Assembly (NCBI RefSeq): GCF_000350225.1 | Contig: NW_005179143.1 | Location: 1-64,000 of the forward strand | Source of the DNA: Chondrus crispus | Taxonomy: Eukaryota; Rhodophyta; Florideophyceae; Gigartinales; Gigartinaceae | Direction of reading: 5' to 3' | Length of the DNA stretch: 64,000 nucleotides | Part shown: positions 17,275 through 26,843 of the stretch, piece after piece | How positions within the stretch are numbered: the first letter of the stretch is position 1 | Layout: every line of letters starts with the position of its first letter | Program-made: the position numbers and the translations under genes | The notes under the pieces: model-generated | Databases searched by the model: none | What the model was told of the DNA's origin: nothing | Seen by the model: the letters and a program-made list of their open reading frames with translations, nothing else

Positions 17275-18945
17275 GCTCCTGTCCATGTCCCACCAACTCT
17301 TTAGTCTGTGGTCTACGCCAGTTTTTCTCCGACAGTTGTTCCTCGTGTGAGGTCACTTTTCGCTTATTCTGAAGAGGGAAAAAGATATCTTCGCCACCGC
17401 AGTTGACTTCTGCGTTGCGAAAAGATAGGGCTTTGTGGGAACGGGATGTCCCTTTCCGGTTGTTTTTAAAACTGCCGGGTAGAGAAGCTTTTTGGAGCAA
17501 ACCTTGAAACGTTTTGCGTTGATATCTTCGAGTCCTCTTCGAGTCCAACAACGCCATTTCGAAAAGGCAACTGCGTGCTTTCTGTTTTCCTAACTGTTTT
17601 CCTGATGTTCTGCAAGACGATGCAGGTACAGTTTTGCGTTGGACAAGTGCGTTCAGCAAGCATTCTCCAAAACCACTTTCTCAACTGCTGCTGTGGGTGA
17701 AAAGGGGTGTCACCGGAAGAGAGAACAAGAAGGCAAGGAAAGTGTCGCGATTCACGCATTTCACTGTAATGCACTACCACGTTCCAGAAATGTCAAGTGC
17801 GGCGGCGGCGTGTACGGCGTGTACACGCGTACACGTCCGCGTTCGCCGACTCCATCCAAACATGGCTGTCCATGCTGTCTTAAAGGAGACCCTGATGTCA
17901 GGCTGTCAACAGCCCGGCCCCGACCTCCCCCGACACGAACGAAACATGAAGATAGTGGTAACTTTACGGCGGAACTCCCCCTTCCCAGGACATCGGACGG
18001 TAGACTAAAAACTAGACTACAAGTAGAAACCCAAGAGAAAAAGACATGTGAGTGAAGCGAAGAGGAGAGGGCGGGCCCCAACGGGACCGGGGATGCGTGG
18101 GAGGGGAATAGACATATAAAGTTTACTCGAGTAGAGAGGGGAGACGAAGGGGGAGACGAAGGGGGAGACGAAGGGGGAGACGAAGGGGGAGACGAAGGGG
18201 CCGGTGGTGCGCCGGCCGCCTACACTAAATACGGGATGGCCGCGGTGTGCAGAACAACACGGCCACGCTTGGTTGACGCCAAGTGCTCGACCATCACTCG
18301 CTATTTCCCGTGGTACTGTACCTTCAGTGTACACAGACGCGTACTGTACAAGGTCTGTGCGTCGTGAAGGAATACTGTAGATGGAAGCTCAGATTTATGG
18401 TAAAGTTGAAATTTCGGAAAAATTGAAGAAAAAAGTTGCCCTCGTTTGCCACTATTCTTCTCACACGTGTCAACCTGTGCACGTGTACCCATCGCCTCGC
18501 AACATTCAGATTCGCGCCCCGCCTTGACCCGGCGCCAACGCTTCTCAACTCACCGCTGATTCACTAATTCAACTACCTCTACATCCCCTCCGTCCGAATG
18601 CTTGGCGCCGCTGTCAACGTTTCTTAGTCCTCTGTCTTCGATGTCTTCGAGGAGGACAAGCCTTCGCGACGCAACACTTATCAACACTTATTACACCTTA
18701 GTACGCTCGCATCCCTCTAGAGTTGCTTACTGAGTGACGAAAGGGAAGCACGTCGGTAGTTCATACATACACATCATACACATACATGGACTGCTACGTC
18801 CATCAAGCAACCTTCTCACGCATTCATAACAAACAAACAACCTCCCCACTACAGCCCACTACAGAACTACCGCGAACAGTTGCAAACGCATTACTAATGT
18901 CTCGGGCGCCAAGCGGCCATCGCACTTTGATACTTATACAACTAG
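17275..18945. other. Spacer between tRNA-Cys 1 and receptor gene 1
   Basis: Shared with unit 2, where copia-3 is inserted in its middle. It contains a 12-bp VNTR (18139-18199), a TATATAAAG motif at about 18113, and the empty site of copia-3 at about 18340-18352 (CGTACTGTACAAGG). No protein gene is convincing; the 3' UTR of the minus-strand receptor probably lies at its right end. Confidence 0.5.
18139..18199 (+). repeat. 12-bp VNTR (GGAGACGAAGGG), about 5 copies
   Basis: Five tandem units here against two at 45046-45071 in unit 2. Confidence 0.85.
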
Positions 18946-21900
18946 CTACACAACTAGCTTCATGATAGCAACCAGATGGCCCATCCTTGCAACTGCGACC
19001 TCGTGATCGTGGTCTATCTGCAAGTCTCTTGCATTGTCCAACTGGGCCAAGACAGCCTCAGACCCATCCTCTCGCCTTTGCACAATTCCTCCGTCCCTTG
19101 CAAATATTTGTGATGTTCGTCTTGCACGAGAAGCAGTACTCAAGTCTGCCGTCTTCAGGAACCGACTCGTGATTTCATCCCAATCTTCTTCCCTCCCGGT
19201 ATGAAGTGTAATCCCTCTCTCCACGTCCCACACCCGCACGCTCTTGTCCCGGGATCCAGATACCACACGTCTTCCGTCCCCACTCATCGCAACGCTCCAC
19301 ACCGAACCCGTGTGTCCAACTAACGCCTCCCCGACTTGTGCTCCCGTCTCCACGTCCCACACCCGTACGCTCTTGTCCCGGGATCCAGATACCACACGTC
19401 TTCCGTCCCCACTCATCGCAACGCTCCACACCCAACCGGTGTGTCCAACTAACGCCTCCCCGACTTGTGCTCCCGTCTCCACGTCCCACACCCGCACGCT
19501 CCTGTCCCGGGATCCAGATACCACACGTCTTCCGTCCCCACTCATCGCAACGCTCCACACCCAACCGGTGTGTCCAACTAACGCCTCCCCGACTTGTGCT
19601 CCCGTCTCCACGTCCCACACCCGCACGCTCTTGTCCTTGGATCCGGATACCACACGTCTTCCGTCCCGACTCATCGCAACGCTCCACACCCAACCCGTGT
19701 GTCCAACTAACGCCTCCCCGACTTGTGCTCCCGTCTCCACGTCCCACACCCGCACGCCCTTGTCCCGGGATCCAGATACCACACGTCTTCCGTCCCGACT
19801 CATCGCAACGCTAAGCACCCAACCGGTGTGTCCAACTAACGCCTCCCCGACTTGTGCTCCCGTCTCCACGTCCCACACCCGCACGCTCTTGTCCCGGGAT
19901 CCAGATACCACACGTCTTCCGTCCCCACTCATCGCAACGCTAAGCACCCAACCCATGTGTCCAACTAACGCCTCCCCGACTTGTGCTCCCGTCTCCACGT
20001 TCCACACCCGCACGCTCTTGTCAAACGATCCAGATACCACACGTCTTCCGTCCCCACTCATCGCAACGCTCAACACCACATCCGTGTGTCCAACTAATAC
20101 CTCCCCGACTTGTTCTCCCGTCTCCACGTCCCACACCCGCACGCTCATGTCCCCCGATCCAGATACCACACGTCTTCCGTCCCTACTCATCGCAACGCAA
20201 TGCACTTTCGACCTACGACCGCGGAAACTTCTCAATACTTTCCTCTCCGATGTACTCCACACCCTTAACGTCCCGTCTTCATATCCCACAACAACATACC
20301 CCTTCCTCTCACAGAATGTTGCGCAGGTAGCGCTCGTCACGCTCGGGTTTTCTCCAGTCTCTTCGGGGGTTACAATTCCAATGCGCATCCCAAAATTTTC
20401 CTGCAAACCCCTTTCGCGCCTGCTTGCTCCAAGCTCTAATCGAACCATCTTCGTCTCCTTCTCAGCAGATTGCGTGCAAACTGTTACTTCTCCCCCGGAC
20501 TCCTCCACCTGACATCCAAACACTGCACCCCTGGAATCTATGCCGACTTCAATTTCTCCTGTACTATCATACGGCAGAACAATCTGCTCCACCAACCTTC
20601 CATCGGCTCGCGCTACACACTCACTCACAGGCCGCACCCACGGCCGTGGTGCGTATTTCTCGATTTCTTCCAGGATCTTTCGCACACAACCTGATTCCCG
20701 TGCCTTGTGCTTCACTCGCCCATATAGTTGAAAGTAAATCCCGGCACTACTTTCACCACAAAACGGTACACTCAGTCGCGCAGCCCGCATCATCAAAACC
20801 ATCCCATCCACTGTATCCTCATCTCTACTCAATCCCTTCACGGCTTCCTCGTATGGCCAAAGCCCGCCTCTCTGTAGCACTGTCTTCACCCATCGCGCAC
20901 TCAAAAATAGTCTCTTCGACATCATCAAAAACATCCCATCCACTGCATCCTCATTTACCCCTACCCTTCCCACCTCCTGCCCACTTCCTCTTTTCCGCTT
21001 CAAATCTCTACTCAACCCCTTCACAGCTTCCTCGTATTGCCAAACCCCGCCTCTCTGTACCACTGTCTTCACCCATCGCGCACTCAAAAATAATCTCTTC
21101 AGCTCCTCTACACACCCACCCTGTCTCAGAACACGATATATGTTCTCGAAAACATACTCCTCCCGTCCGCTCTTGCCCTCTCCATCTCGGCCCTCACTCA
21201 TTGCAAGCAACCCTCCTCCTGCACTGCATATATCCCCCATCTTCTTATACCACTCTTCTACACCCTCCTTCTTCTTCGCTTCTTGCACCGCGAAATCGTG
21301 CGTCAGATCATGCACCCGCAACCCACCACAACCCTTCTTATACTGCAATTCTACTAATCTAACCCTTTCCATCTCCTTTGCACACCTTTCCGTCCACTCC
21401 TCCATCTCCCACAAATCTCCAACCAAACACAAAGGTATCCAGTCTTGCTTCTTCATAACACACAGACTCCGGTGCATCTTTCGAAACGAAAAATCACCAA
21501 CCGTCTCCCCACTGCTTCCCACATCCGCCGACTCCAGGATATCTAGTGACGTGTGCAATGTCCCATCCAACGACAAATATCCGTCCTTCGGACTCTCACC
21601 GCGAATCGTGTTACGCCTCTTCATCCTCGAAAGGTACGCCCCCCATGCTTCTGACACTTCTCCCTCCCATCTTTCCCTCATGTACCTCACACTCGTTCCG
21701 GCTACGTTTAGGGCAAGCGGCAATCCCCCACACATTTCCAGTATTTCACGCACGGCCTCCTTGCATCTCGCATTATCCACTTCCTCTCGATTCGCCTCAC
21801 TCGCGTGCACAAGCATCTCAACTGCTTCTTTCCCTACATTCTCCCTCGGCTCGAAAGCAACCCGCTCTCCAATCTGACGCAGCTCCCTATCCCTCGTAGA

Positions 21901-23223
21901 GTACAGGAGTCTGCTCCTCCTTCCCCCGCTGCCCCCCGCAGTCTCAGCCAGAACAGACAACTTTTGAAGGATGTTCGCGTCTATATCATTCACCACCCAC
22001 ACATCATCAATGATGAACAGACACACATGCCTGCAAAACCACGCTTGTACCTTCGTTAACACCCTTCCAAACTCGCTCTGCTCCCGCATTTCCGCAGCCG
22101 TCTGCTTGCCACCAGACGCTTCCACAATCAGACACAGTTCTTCAATCAGCCGTCCCACGTTTCCGTCTTTCCCCAACGACATGAAGTACACTCCTCCCGA
22201 AAACTCTTCCATAATCTTATCGTCATGCGCGATCGCCCGCAGGGCACATGTCTTCCCGACTCCGCCCTGTCCCACTGCTGTCGCACCCACTTGCTTGTTC
22301 CTATCTCTTCGGAGCACAGCCGCTTTTAGACGCGACTCACACGTGTTTGGTAATCCATCGCTCCCCCGAGAATCAAGCTTCACACATATCGACGCAGGAT
22401 TATGTTCGGCTCTTATCGACGCCCTGAAGGTATCTCCCGTGCCTCCCCTGGTCGACTCGACGGCCGCGCTTACTTGTTGAATACAGCGGTCCGCTCCTTG
22501 CTTGACCGCCACGTGAGTATCGATGCTCGTGCTTGCTCGTGGAATAAGATCGTGAAGGTGGTCGGCTTCTTGCTCATCACTTGAGTCCTCCTCACTTTTC
22601 TTTTTCACCCACAGAAACACTCGTTTCACAAGATGTTCCCTTGCAGGATGGGCGAATTCATCTTCCGGCAGGTTTGTTGCCCCGCCGTCATTTTCAATCC
22701 CAGTAATACCTGCCAGCTCTTTTAGCTCCCCCTTCACCGTATCCGTGCTCGCTTCGTGCTGTCGTTCCTCGCTGAAAAACTTCTCAACTTCAAAAATATT
22801 CCTTCCTTCATCATCCCGGTACCGATCGGGCTCCAGCTCTCTGCATTCCCGAATACTTAATCTGTAAAAAACCGGAATCAATGTCGGTGGCCGCATCCCA
22901 CTGCTTATCGCTTCTTTTCGTCGGCGCAGGAAGCACCGCAGTTCCCTCATTGTCCATTTTCGAGCTGCAAACTCGGGAGAAAGTATGAAAACACCGACCT
23001 TCGCAGACTCCATAGCCTTCGTCATTTCATCCTCTCCGCAGTCCCCGGGCTCCATCGAGATTTTGTCGAGGAAGCAACTTAAACCATGAGCTTGCAATTT
23101 CTCGGAAAGAGGACGTGCGATGTGTAGCTTGTCCGGGCCAGCATGGCTTATGAACACATCGGGAGACTGTATCTTTCGCCGTTTTCTACTTGGTCCCGAC
23201 TCTTGCCGGAAGCTTTCCTGCAT
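18946..23223 (-). CDS. TIR-NB-ARC-WD40 STAND receptor, copy 1 (about 1425 aa)
   Basis: Open end to end from ATG 23223; upstream in-frame codons give only a TTG. Residues 12-18 are basic. TIR about 20-160 (DVFISHAGPDK, FILSPEFAARKWTMREL); Glu64 in CGEDEMTKA aligns with the NADase glutamate of SARM1. NB-ARC: P-loop GQGGVGKT 318-325, Walker B FIIDDVW 403-409, SRLLYSTRD, GGLPLAL about 499-505, VHD at 637-639 in place of MHD. A helical linker includes a tandem copy of RLFLSARWVKTV..RGG.W absent from copy 2. Nine WD40 blades lie at about 957-1343, then an 82-residue tail. STAND proteins of this layout oligomerise after ligand sensing, and the TIR then signals or kills the cell by cleaving NAD. An immune or allorecognition role is inference. 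Confidence 0.92.
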   Translation of the reverse strand: MQESFRQESGPSRKRRKIQSPDVFISHAGPDKLHIARPLSEKLQAHGLSCFLDKISMEPGDCGEDEMTKAMESAKVGVFILSPEFAARKWTMRELRCFLRRRKEAISSGMRPPTLIPVFYRLSIRECRELEPDRYRDDEGRNIFEVEKFFSEERQHEASTDTVKGELKELAGITGIENDGGATNLPEDEFAHPAREHLVKRVFLWVKKKSEEDSSDEQEADHLHDLIPRASTSIDTHVAVKQGADRCIQQVSAAVESTRGGTGDTFRASIRAEHNPASICVKLDSRGSDGLPNTCESRLKAAVLRRDRNKQVGATAVGQGGVGKTCALRAIAHDDKIMEEFSGGVYFMSLGKDGNVGRLIEELCLIVEASGGKQTAAEMREQSEFGRVLTKVQAWFCRHVCLFIIDDVWVVNDIDANILQKLSVLAETAGGSGGRRSRLLYSTRDRELRQIGERVAFEPRENVGKEAVEMLVHASEANREEVDNARCKEAVREILEMCGGLPLALNVAGTSVRYMRERWEGEVSEAWGAYLSRMKRRNTIRGESPKDGYLSLDGTLHTSLDILESADVGSSGETVGDFSFRKMHRSLCVMKKQDWIPLCLVGDLWEMEEWTERCAKEMERVRLVELQYKKGCGGLRVHDLTHDFAVQEAKKKEGVEEWYKKMGDICSAGGGLLAMSEGRDGEGKSGREEYVFENIYRVLRQGGCVEELKRLFLSARWVKTVVQRGGVWQYEEAVKGLSRDLKRKRGSGQEVGRVGVNEDAVDGMFLMMSKRLFLSARWVKTVLQRGGLWPYEEAVKGLSRDEDTVDGMVLMMRAARLSVPFCGESSAGIYFQLYGRVKHKARESGCVRKILEEIEKYAPRPWVRPVSECVARADGRLVEQIVLPYDSTGEIEVGIDSRGAVFGCQVEESGGEVTVCTQSAEKETKMVRLELGASRRERGLQENFGMRIGIVTPEETGENPSVTSATCATFCERKGYVVVGYEDGTLRVWSTSERKVLRSFRGRRSKVHCVAMSRDGRRVVSGSGDMSVRVWDVETGEQVGEVLVGHTDVVLSVAMSGDGRRVVSGSFDKSVRVWNVETGAQVGEALVGHMGWVLSVAMSGDGRRVVSGSRDKSVRVWDVETGAQVGEALVGHTGWVLSVAMSRDGRRVVSGSRDKGVRVWDVETGAQVGEALVGHTGWVWSVAMSRDGRRVVSGSKDKSVRVWDVETGAQVGEALVGHTGWVWSVAMSGDGRRVVSGSRDRSVRVWDVETGAQVGEALVGHTGWVWSVAMSGDGRRVVSGSRDKSVRVWDVETGAQVGEALVGHTGSVWSVAMSGDGRRVVSGSRDKSVRVWDVERGITLHTGREEDWDEITSRFLKTADLSTASRARRTSQIFARDGGIVQRREDGSEAVLAQLDNARDLQIDHDHEVAVARMGHLVAIMKLVV
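19200..20231 (-). repeat. WD40 array of receptor 1: 129-bp tandem repeat, 8 near-identical units plus one diverged first blade
   Basis: The period is exactly 129 bp (ACGCTCTTGTC... positions step by 129 from 19241). Each unit gives one 43-residue blade (SVAMSxDGRRVVSGSxDKSV then RVWDVETGAQVGEALVGHxGx). Changes concentrate at the x positions: G/R/K before DGRR, G/F/R/K before DKS, T/M after GH, W/S/V two residues before the SVAMS-preceding variable residue, and L/W/H at that residue. The first blade (LRVWSTSERKVLRSFRG) is diverged. Confidence 0.92.
20790..21100 (-). repeat. Duplicated linker module in receptor 1 (about 50 aa)
   Basis: The segment KRLFLSARWVKTV.QRGG.W.YEEAVKGLSRD occurs twice in copy 1, and only once in copy 2 (about 53870-53970). 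The second occurrence has WPYEE instead of WQYEE. It looks like a unit gained by tandem duplication, or lost in copy 2. Confidence 0.8.
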
Positions 23224-24711
23224 TTTTTTGTGAATAGCTAAAGACAAGTTGGTGAGGTGCGGATTGTGTTAGGGGTGTGTTATGCGTGAGAACGGGACCG
23301 GCTGTTAGAAAAACAGGGCCGCGAAGGTTGAAGTCCGCGTTCAGCGCGCGGCACTCTTGTCGTTGTCGACGAAAGCAGAAACAGTGGCGACGGTCGTGTA
23401 GGTCAGTAGGGTGAGCTGATGTGCTTCGCTTGTTCTTCCGTGAATGAATGTCCGTGTGACTTCTTCGCGGAAAGACGCACTCAGGGTGGAGCGGTTTCCT
23501 ACGCTCGTCAAAGAAAAAGGTGGCTGTTGAGCGGAATTTTGCTGCGTTGGCAGTGCCAACAACGCAGCAAAAAACAGCCTTACTAAACTCACGATGGGCC
23601 AAGTTGGCACATCGTGAGTTTGCCAAGTTGGCACATCGTGAGTTTGCCAAGTTGGCACATCGTGAGTTTAGTAAGGCTGTTCTCGCTGTGTGAGGCATGA
23701 TTAATGTTTGATTTTTTGCACTAGATTTTGGTTGTAATTTCAAGGGTTTCTATATTGTTCCGCGTAAGCTTCCAAGTGGAAGCTTGACGGCCATCAAACG
23801 GGGAAGGAAGCGTGGAGGCCCTGAGAGAGAAAGGCACGCACAGGGAGAATTGCGAAAAAATAAAAAGAAAACCGGACCCCAAACCTAAACCTCCACTCGC
23901 GACGCACAAACATGACTTTTACGCCAGCAGTGGGAGCTTCAAAGGACTCCAGAATGAAGGACAGGAGAGGACGTGTCCTTCCTGCTCCAGGCGCCTGGCA
24001 CCAGACACACCCTCCTTACAACTTTGCTCCCGATTTCTCGCCGTGATGGCATCCCTGTCGCCAGCTTCTGGCGCCATGCGATGCGGTCGCTGTGAACCCT
24101 AAATAATGTATTGATTTTTTGAAGTAGATTTTAGAAAAATTCCGGGGTTTCTAGATGAGTCCGCGCGAGCTTCCAAGTGGAAGCTGGGCAGCTTTAAAAA
24201 TGGGAGAAGGAAGGGTGAAGACACAGGGAAGAAACAGAGACAGGCAGTACAACAACGAGGGAGAGAAAAAAGAGTACACGAAAAGCCATTTCACCCCCTT
24301 TTTGCCACAAAAAAGACCACGATCGCCCCACTAAACGCAGCATTAACTCTTTATATTTTATTCAACAGTCACCTGCCTCCCCATCGCAAGCCGCATGAGG
24401 GCGGGGCGGCGTGGCAACCCGGGGGGGCGCGGGTATCTGCCGGGACAGGGCCCGCGGCGGGGGACAGATGTGGGAGTTTGTCCTAGAAAAAATAAAGGGG
24501 ATAAATTAGTTTATTTATGTTTAAAAACAGTTCGGCAGTGATTGTTAATGAATGTTTCTGTGCCAAGTGGCGGTGGGTGAAGGGAGGAATGCCGAATTGG
24601 TGTTTGTGCGAAGAGGAAGGCGAGCAGTGTCATGATTCATCCACACCGCACGTGTACACCGAGTACACGAGTGCCAGAGATCAGACCCTCTTCCAGTCAC
24701 TGGAATCCAGT
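23224..24711. other. Upstream region of receptor 1 and spacer
   Basis: It contains two hairpin structures (23550-23680), then a pair of related blocks each with GCTTCCAAGTGGAAGC (about 23770 and 24170) preceded by TTGATTTTTTG.A.TAGATTTT, probably an old tandem or solo-element duplication; unit 2 has a deletion in the second. AT-rich stretch 24480-24530. No convincing gene. Confidence 0.5.
23575..23679. repeat. 22-bp inverted repeat enclosing a 24-bp tandem repeat, upstream of receptor 1
   Basis: The arms at 23575-23596 (CAGCCTTACTAAACTCACGATG) and 23658-23679 are perfect reverse complements. The loop carries GCCAAGTTGGCACATCGTGAGTTT-type units, three in all here and one in unit 2 (56439-56495). 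Expected to form a strong hairpin in DNA or RNA about 350 bp upstream of the ATG. Confidence 0.88.
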
Positions 24712-25164
24712 GGACCAATGCACTCCGCACATGAAGATAGTTTCTGAAAAAATTGGATACTACTGAGGGCGAACTTTTAATGTTATGGTATGGGCGCTTG
24801 ATATTGTTCCGGTGACGCTGTGTGGCAGCGTCTCCTTCGGAACGCACTGAGCCGACTTCGCTTTTCGACGGACGCACGGAGGTGACCGGTCTTCTGCTTC
24901 AGACACGCGGCGGTGTCCTCTTCAAAAATCTTCTGATTGCCCGCACGCAGCACTTTACCGACACGCGGCGGCATCGTCTCCGACGGATGCGTGCTGCTAA
25001 TGCGAGCGAGCGAGCGATGTCGAGAATTATGAAGAAAAGAATACATCCATACCTTCCCTTTCATCAGGTCGCAGTTCCTTTATGTGTGCCGGCAGCTTGC
25101 AAGGGGGAGCTGCTCAGCCAGCATCTTAAGTATCTGCCGGTATCCAAGTATCTGGCTGGAGACG
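24712..25164 (+). repeat. Dispersed repeat R, copy 2 (with ORF fragment)
   Basis: Aligns with 13545-14062 and 57468-57920. A frame gives NLLIARTQHFTDTRRHRLRR and RIMKKRIHPYLPFHQVAVPL; no family recognised. Confidence 0.7.
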
Positions 25165-25924
25165 GTTGTTGTTGACGCAAGTTGCGATACAAAAAGAGAA
25201 ACACTACAATTACCCTTATTTTGGCTACAGTGTCATTCCATTCGCGGGCAACCCCTTCCTTCACACACGAGGTCAGTGCGAAGACGTGCGCGATGAGTCT
25301 GGTGCCATTAATTTCACATGCCAACTCCTGACGTCTCAACTTCACACCTCAAGTTATTCCGTGTTGGTTATTCGCGGGGAAGTGCACTGAGCGGTTGCAC
25401 TGCAGGAGGGATGTATTTCGGCCTGCATCGGGAACAAGGGCGCGCGGAGAGGGACGCACAGCGCTTATCGAACTTGCCACCGACGGTGGGTGGGTGGCGC
25501 GCGTTTGGAAAGGGTATTCCAGGACGCGTAGGCGAGGGACGGCATGCGATTATTGGCAATCCCGACGTAGAGCGAGAGTTGCTCTAGGTAGGGAGCCTGG
25601 CGCCGTTGGCGTGCGTTTCCCCGGTGAGTAAAGTGACTGCCTGCATGGAACACATCGCCCCCCTCAGGCCTCTCGGCTGCCAGCCAAGAAGACGGCGCGC
25701 CGGGTGTGCGGCCGCCCAGTGGGGGAGCGCGGTCAAAACGCGCGCGCGGCCACCTGTTGCGTGCCGCAGACTCCCCGTGCGACTCCCGCAGATATAAGAC
25801 GCATTCCAGCTTACGCGGGCCGCCGTCCGCCGCGCGCAACTGCGCCCTCTCTCCACGTGACCACGCCGCCGCGCTCCACGCGGAGCGCGGTCGATCGCAG
25901 TCGCAGTCGCAGAGGTGCGGGCAG
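25165..25924. other. GC-rich spacer with promoter-like end
   Basis: No clear gene. Its right end resembles a promoter: GCAGATATAAGACGC (TATA box about 25792-25798) follows CG-rich sequence and precedes a pyrimidine-rich leader and ATG 25925. Confidence 0.45.
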
Positions 25925-26101
25925 ATGGCCAGTGCCGGCGGGGTAGCGCGAATCGGGACGCACTGCCCCAGCGCCGGGGCCAGGGCCGCACGCCACGGCC
26001 TTGCGTCTTCTGCCCCGTCTTGCTGCGGTTTGCTTTGCTTTGCCCAAAGAAGTGACTTGGCGTGCTATGAGTGGCTCCTACGTTTTAATTTATGTGTTTA
26101 A
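25925..26101 (+). CDS. Small ORF (58 aa) behind a TATA box, copy 1
   Basis: ATG 25925 is about 130 bp downstream of TATAAGA. The product (MASAGGVARIGTHCPSAGAR...) is Ala/Arg/Cys-rich with no recognisable domain. It is conserved in unit 2 (58681-58857) with one Val to Ala change, but recent duplication explains conservation without selection. The GC-rich start and TATA layout resemble the spondin promoter. It may be a short real gene, the first exon of a longer one, or a non-coding transcript. Confidence 0.25.
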   Translation: MASAGGVARIGTHCPSAGARAARHGLASSAPSCCGLLCFAQRSDLACYEWLLRFNLCV

Positions 26102-26535
26102 GAAAAGCAAGGGCTTAAGAAGCATACGGTATTTGTTAAGAATTTAAAAGTATTCCTGGCAAAACCGGGCAAGGCAAACCAAAAACCAGCCTGTTAAGAC
26201 ACGCCCTCAGGGCTGAGCCGCACTTAGCATCGCTGCATCTCCGCCCGCAAACGCTTCCCGTTCAAACCACGCGCGACCCCCAGCGCAAGCACCACGCCCC
26301 CCCGCTTCCCGCCCGTGCCCAGCGATGCGCGCATCCCGCGGCCGCCCGCGCCGCCCGCCCGAAGCGCGAGCGTCCGACTGCGTGCCGCCGCCTCCGTTGC
26401 GCGCGCCGCCCGCTCGACACAATCGGTGTCGCGCGCGTCCGTCGCCGCGGGCGGCCGGGTTTCGCCCGTCCCCGCCGCACCCATGCACAGCGCGCGTGCG
26501 CTCGCCGTACTTGCTCGCGCGCGCCCGAGCAGTGT

Positions 26536-26542
26536 GCATAAA
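26536..26542 (+). promoter_or_regulatory. TATA-like box (ATAAAAG), small myristoyl-type gene 1
   Basis: GCATAAAAGTCGGG sits about 80 bp before ATG 26619 in a GC-rich island; conserved at about 59293. Confidence 0.5.
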
Positions 26543-26573
26543 AGTCGGGGCCGCCGCGTGCCGCGATCCACTG

Positions 26574-26600
26574 GTAAGCATCCCCCCCCCCCCCCCTCAG
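26574..26600 (+). other. Poly-C tract in a GTAAG...CAG frame (possible mini-intron)
   Basis: GTAAGCAT, a run of C and TCAG lie in the 5' leader between TATA and ATG 26619. The C run is 15 here and 8 in unit 2, giving a 27-nt or 20-nt segment. The splice-like ends may be coincidence. Confidence 0.25.
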
Positions 26601-26618
26601 CACTGGCAGCGCGCGAGG

Positions 26619-26843
26619 ATGGGCGGCGGAAACAGCAGCAGCGGGATAGAGGGCGGGGGCGTACTCGAGGAGCTGGACGTGCTGCTGTCGCCGCGGAAAA
26701 CGGGGTGGATGCGCGGGGTGGAGCGCGAGAAGGAGCGACTGGTGCGGCGGACGAGGGCGCTCGCGGAGAGCGTGCAGGTGCTGGTGGGGGTGGCGAGGCG
26801 GTGCGGGGAAGAGACCGGGGAGGAGATGTGGAAGAGGGAGTAG
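26619..26843 (+). CDS. Small protein with N-myristoylation motif, copy 1 (74 aa)
   Basis: ATG 26619 opens MGGGNSSSG, fitting the N-myristoylation consensus (Gly2, Ser6). The remainder is a charged helix (GVEREKERLVRRTRALAESV...EEMWKRE) likely to form a coiled coil; no transmembrane segment. A TATA-like box lies 80 bp upstream. Unit 2 carries the same gene at 59368-59592 with Val/Glu to Ala/Asp changes near residue 15. The likely role is a membrane-anchored adaptor-type small protein, but no family is recognised. It lies between the two receptor-derived loci, so a link to TIR receptor signalling is possible but not shown. Confidence 0.5.
   Translation: MGGGNSSSGIEGGGVLEELDVLLSPRKTGWMRGVEREKERLVRRTRALAESVQVLVGVARRCGEETGEEMWKRE

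Noticed and set aside
19200-20231. Regularly spaced repeat array that might suggest CRISPR or a satellite
   Set aside because: Units are contiguous, coding, and translate into WD40 blades; there are no spacers.
19244-20512. Long plus-strand frame over the WD40 array (Ser/Thr/Pro-rich repeats, 422 codons)
   Set aside because: It is the antisense shadow of the 129-bp WD40 repeats (129 is a multiple of three, so any open antisense frame repeats). The minus-strand product has clear domain identity. The same applies at 52328-53173.
20424-21362. Plus-strand Ser/His/Pro-rich frames opposite the receptor genes
   Set aside because: Antisense shadows of the receptor coding region in both units, without recognisable features.
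26224-26581. Overlapping GC-rich frames on both strands before the small myristoyl-type gene
   Set aside because: Composition-driven open frames in a CpG-rich promoter region; no consistent start or domain.
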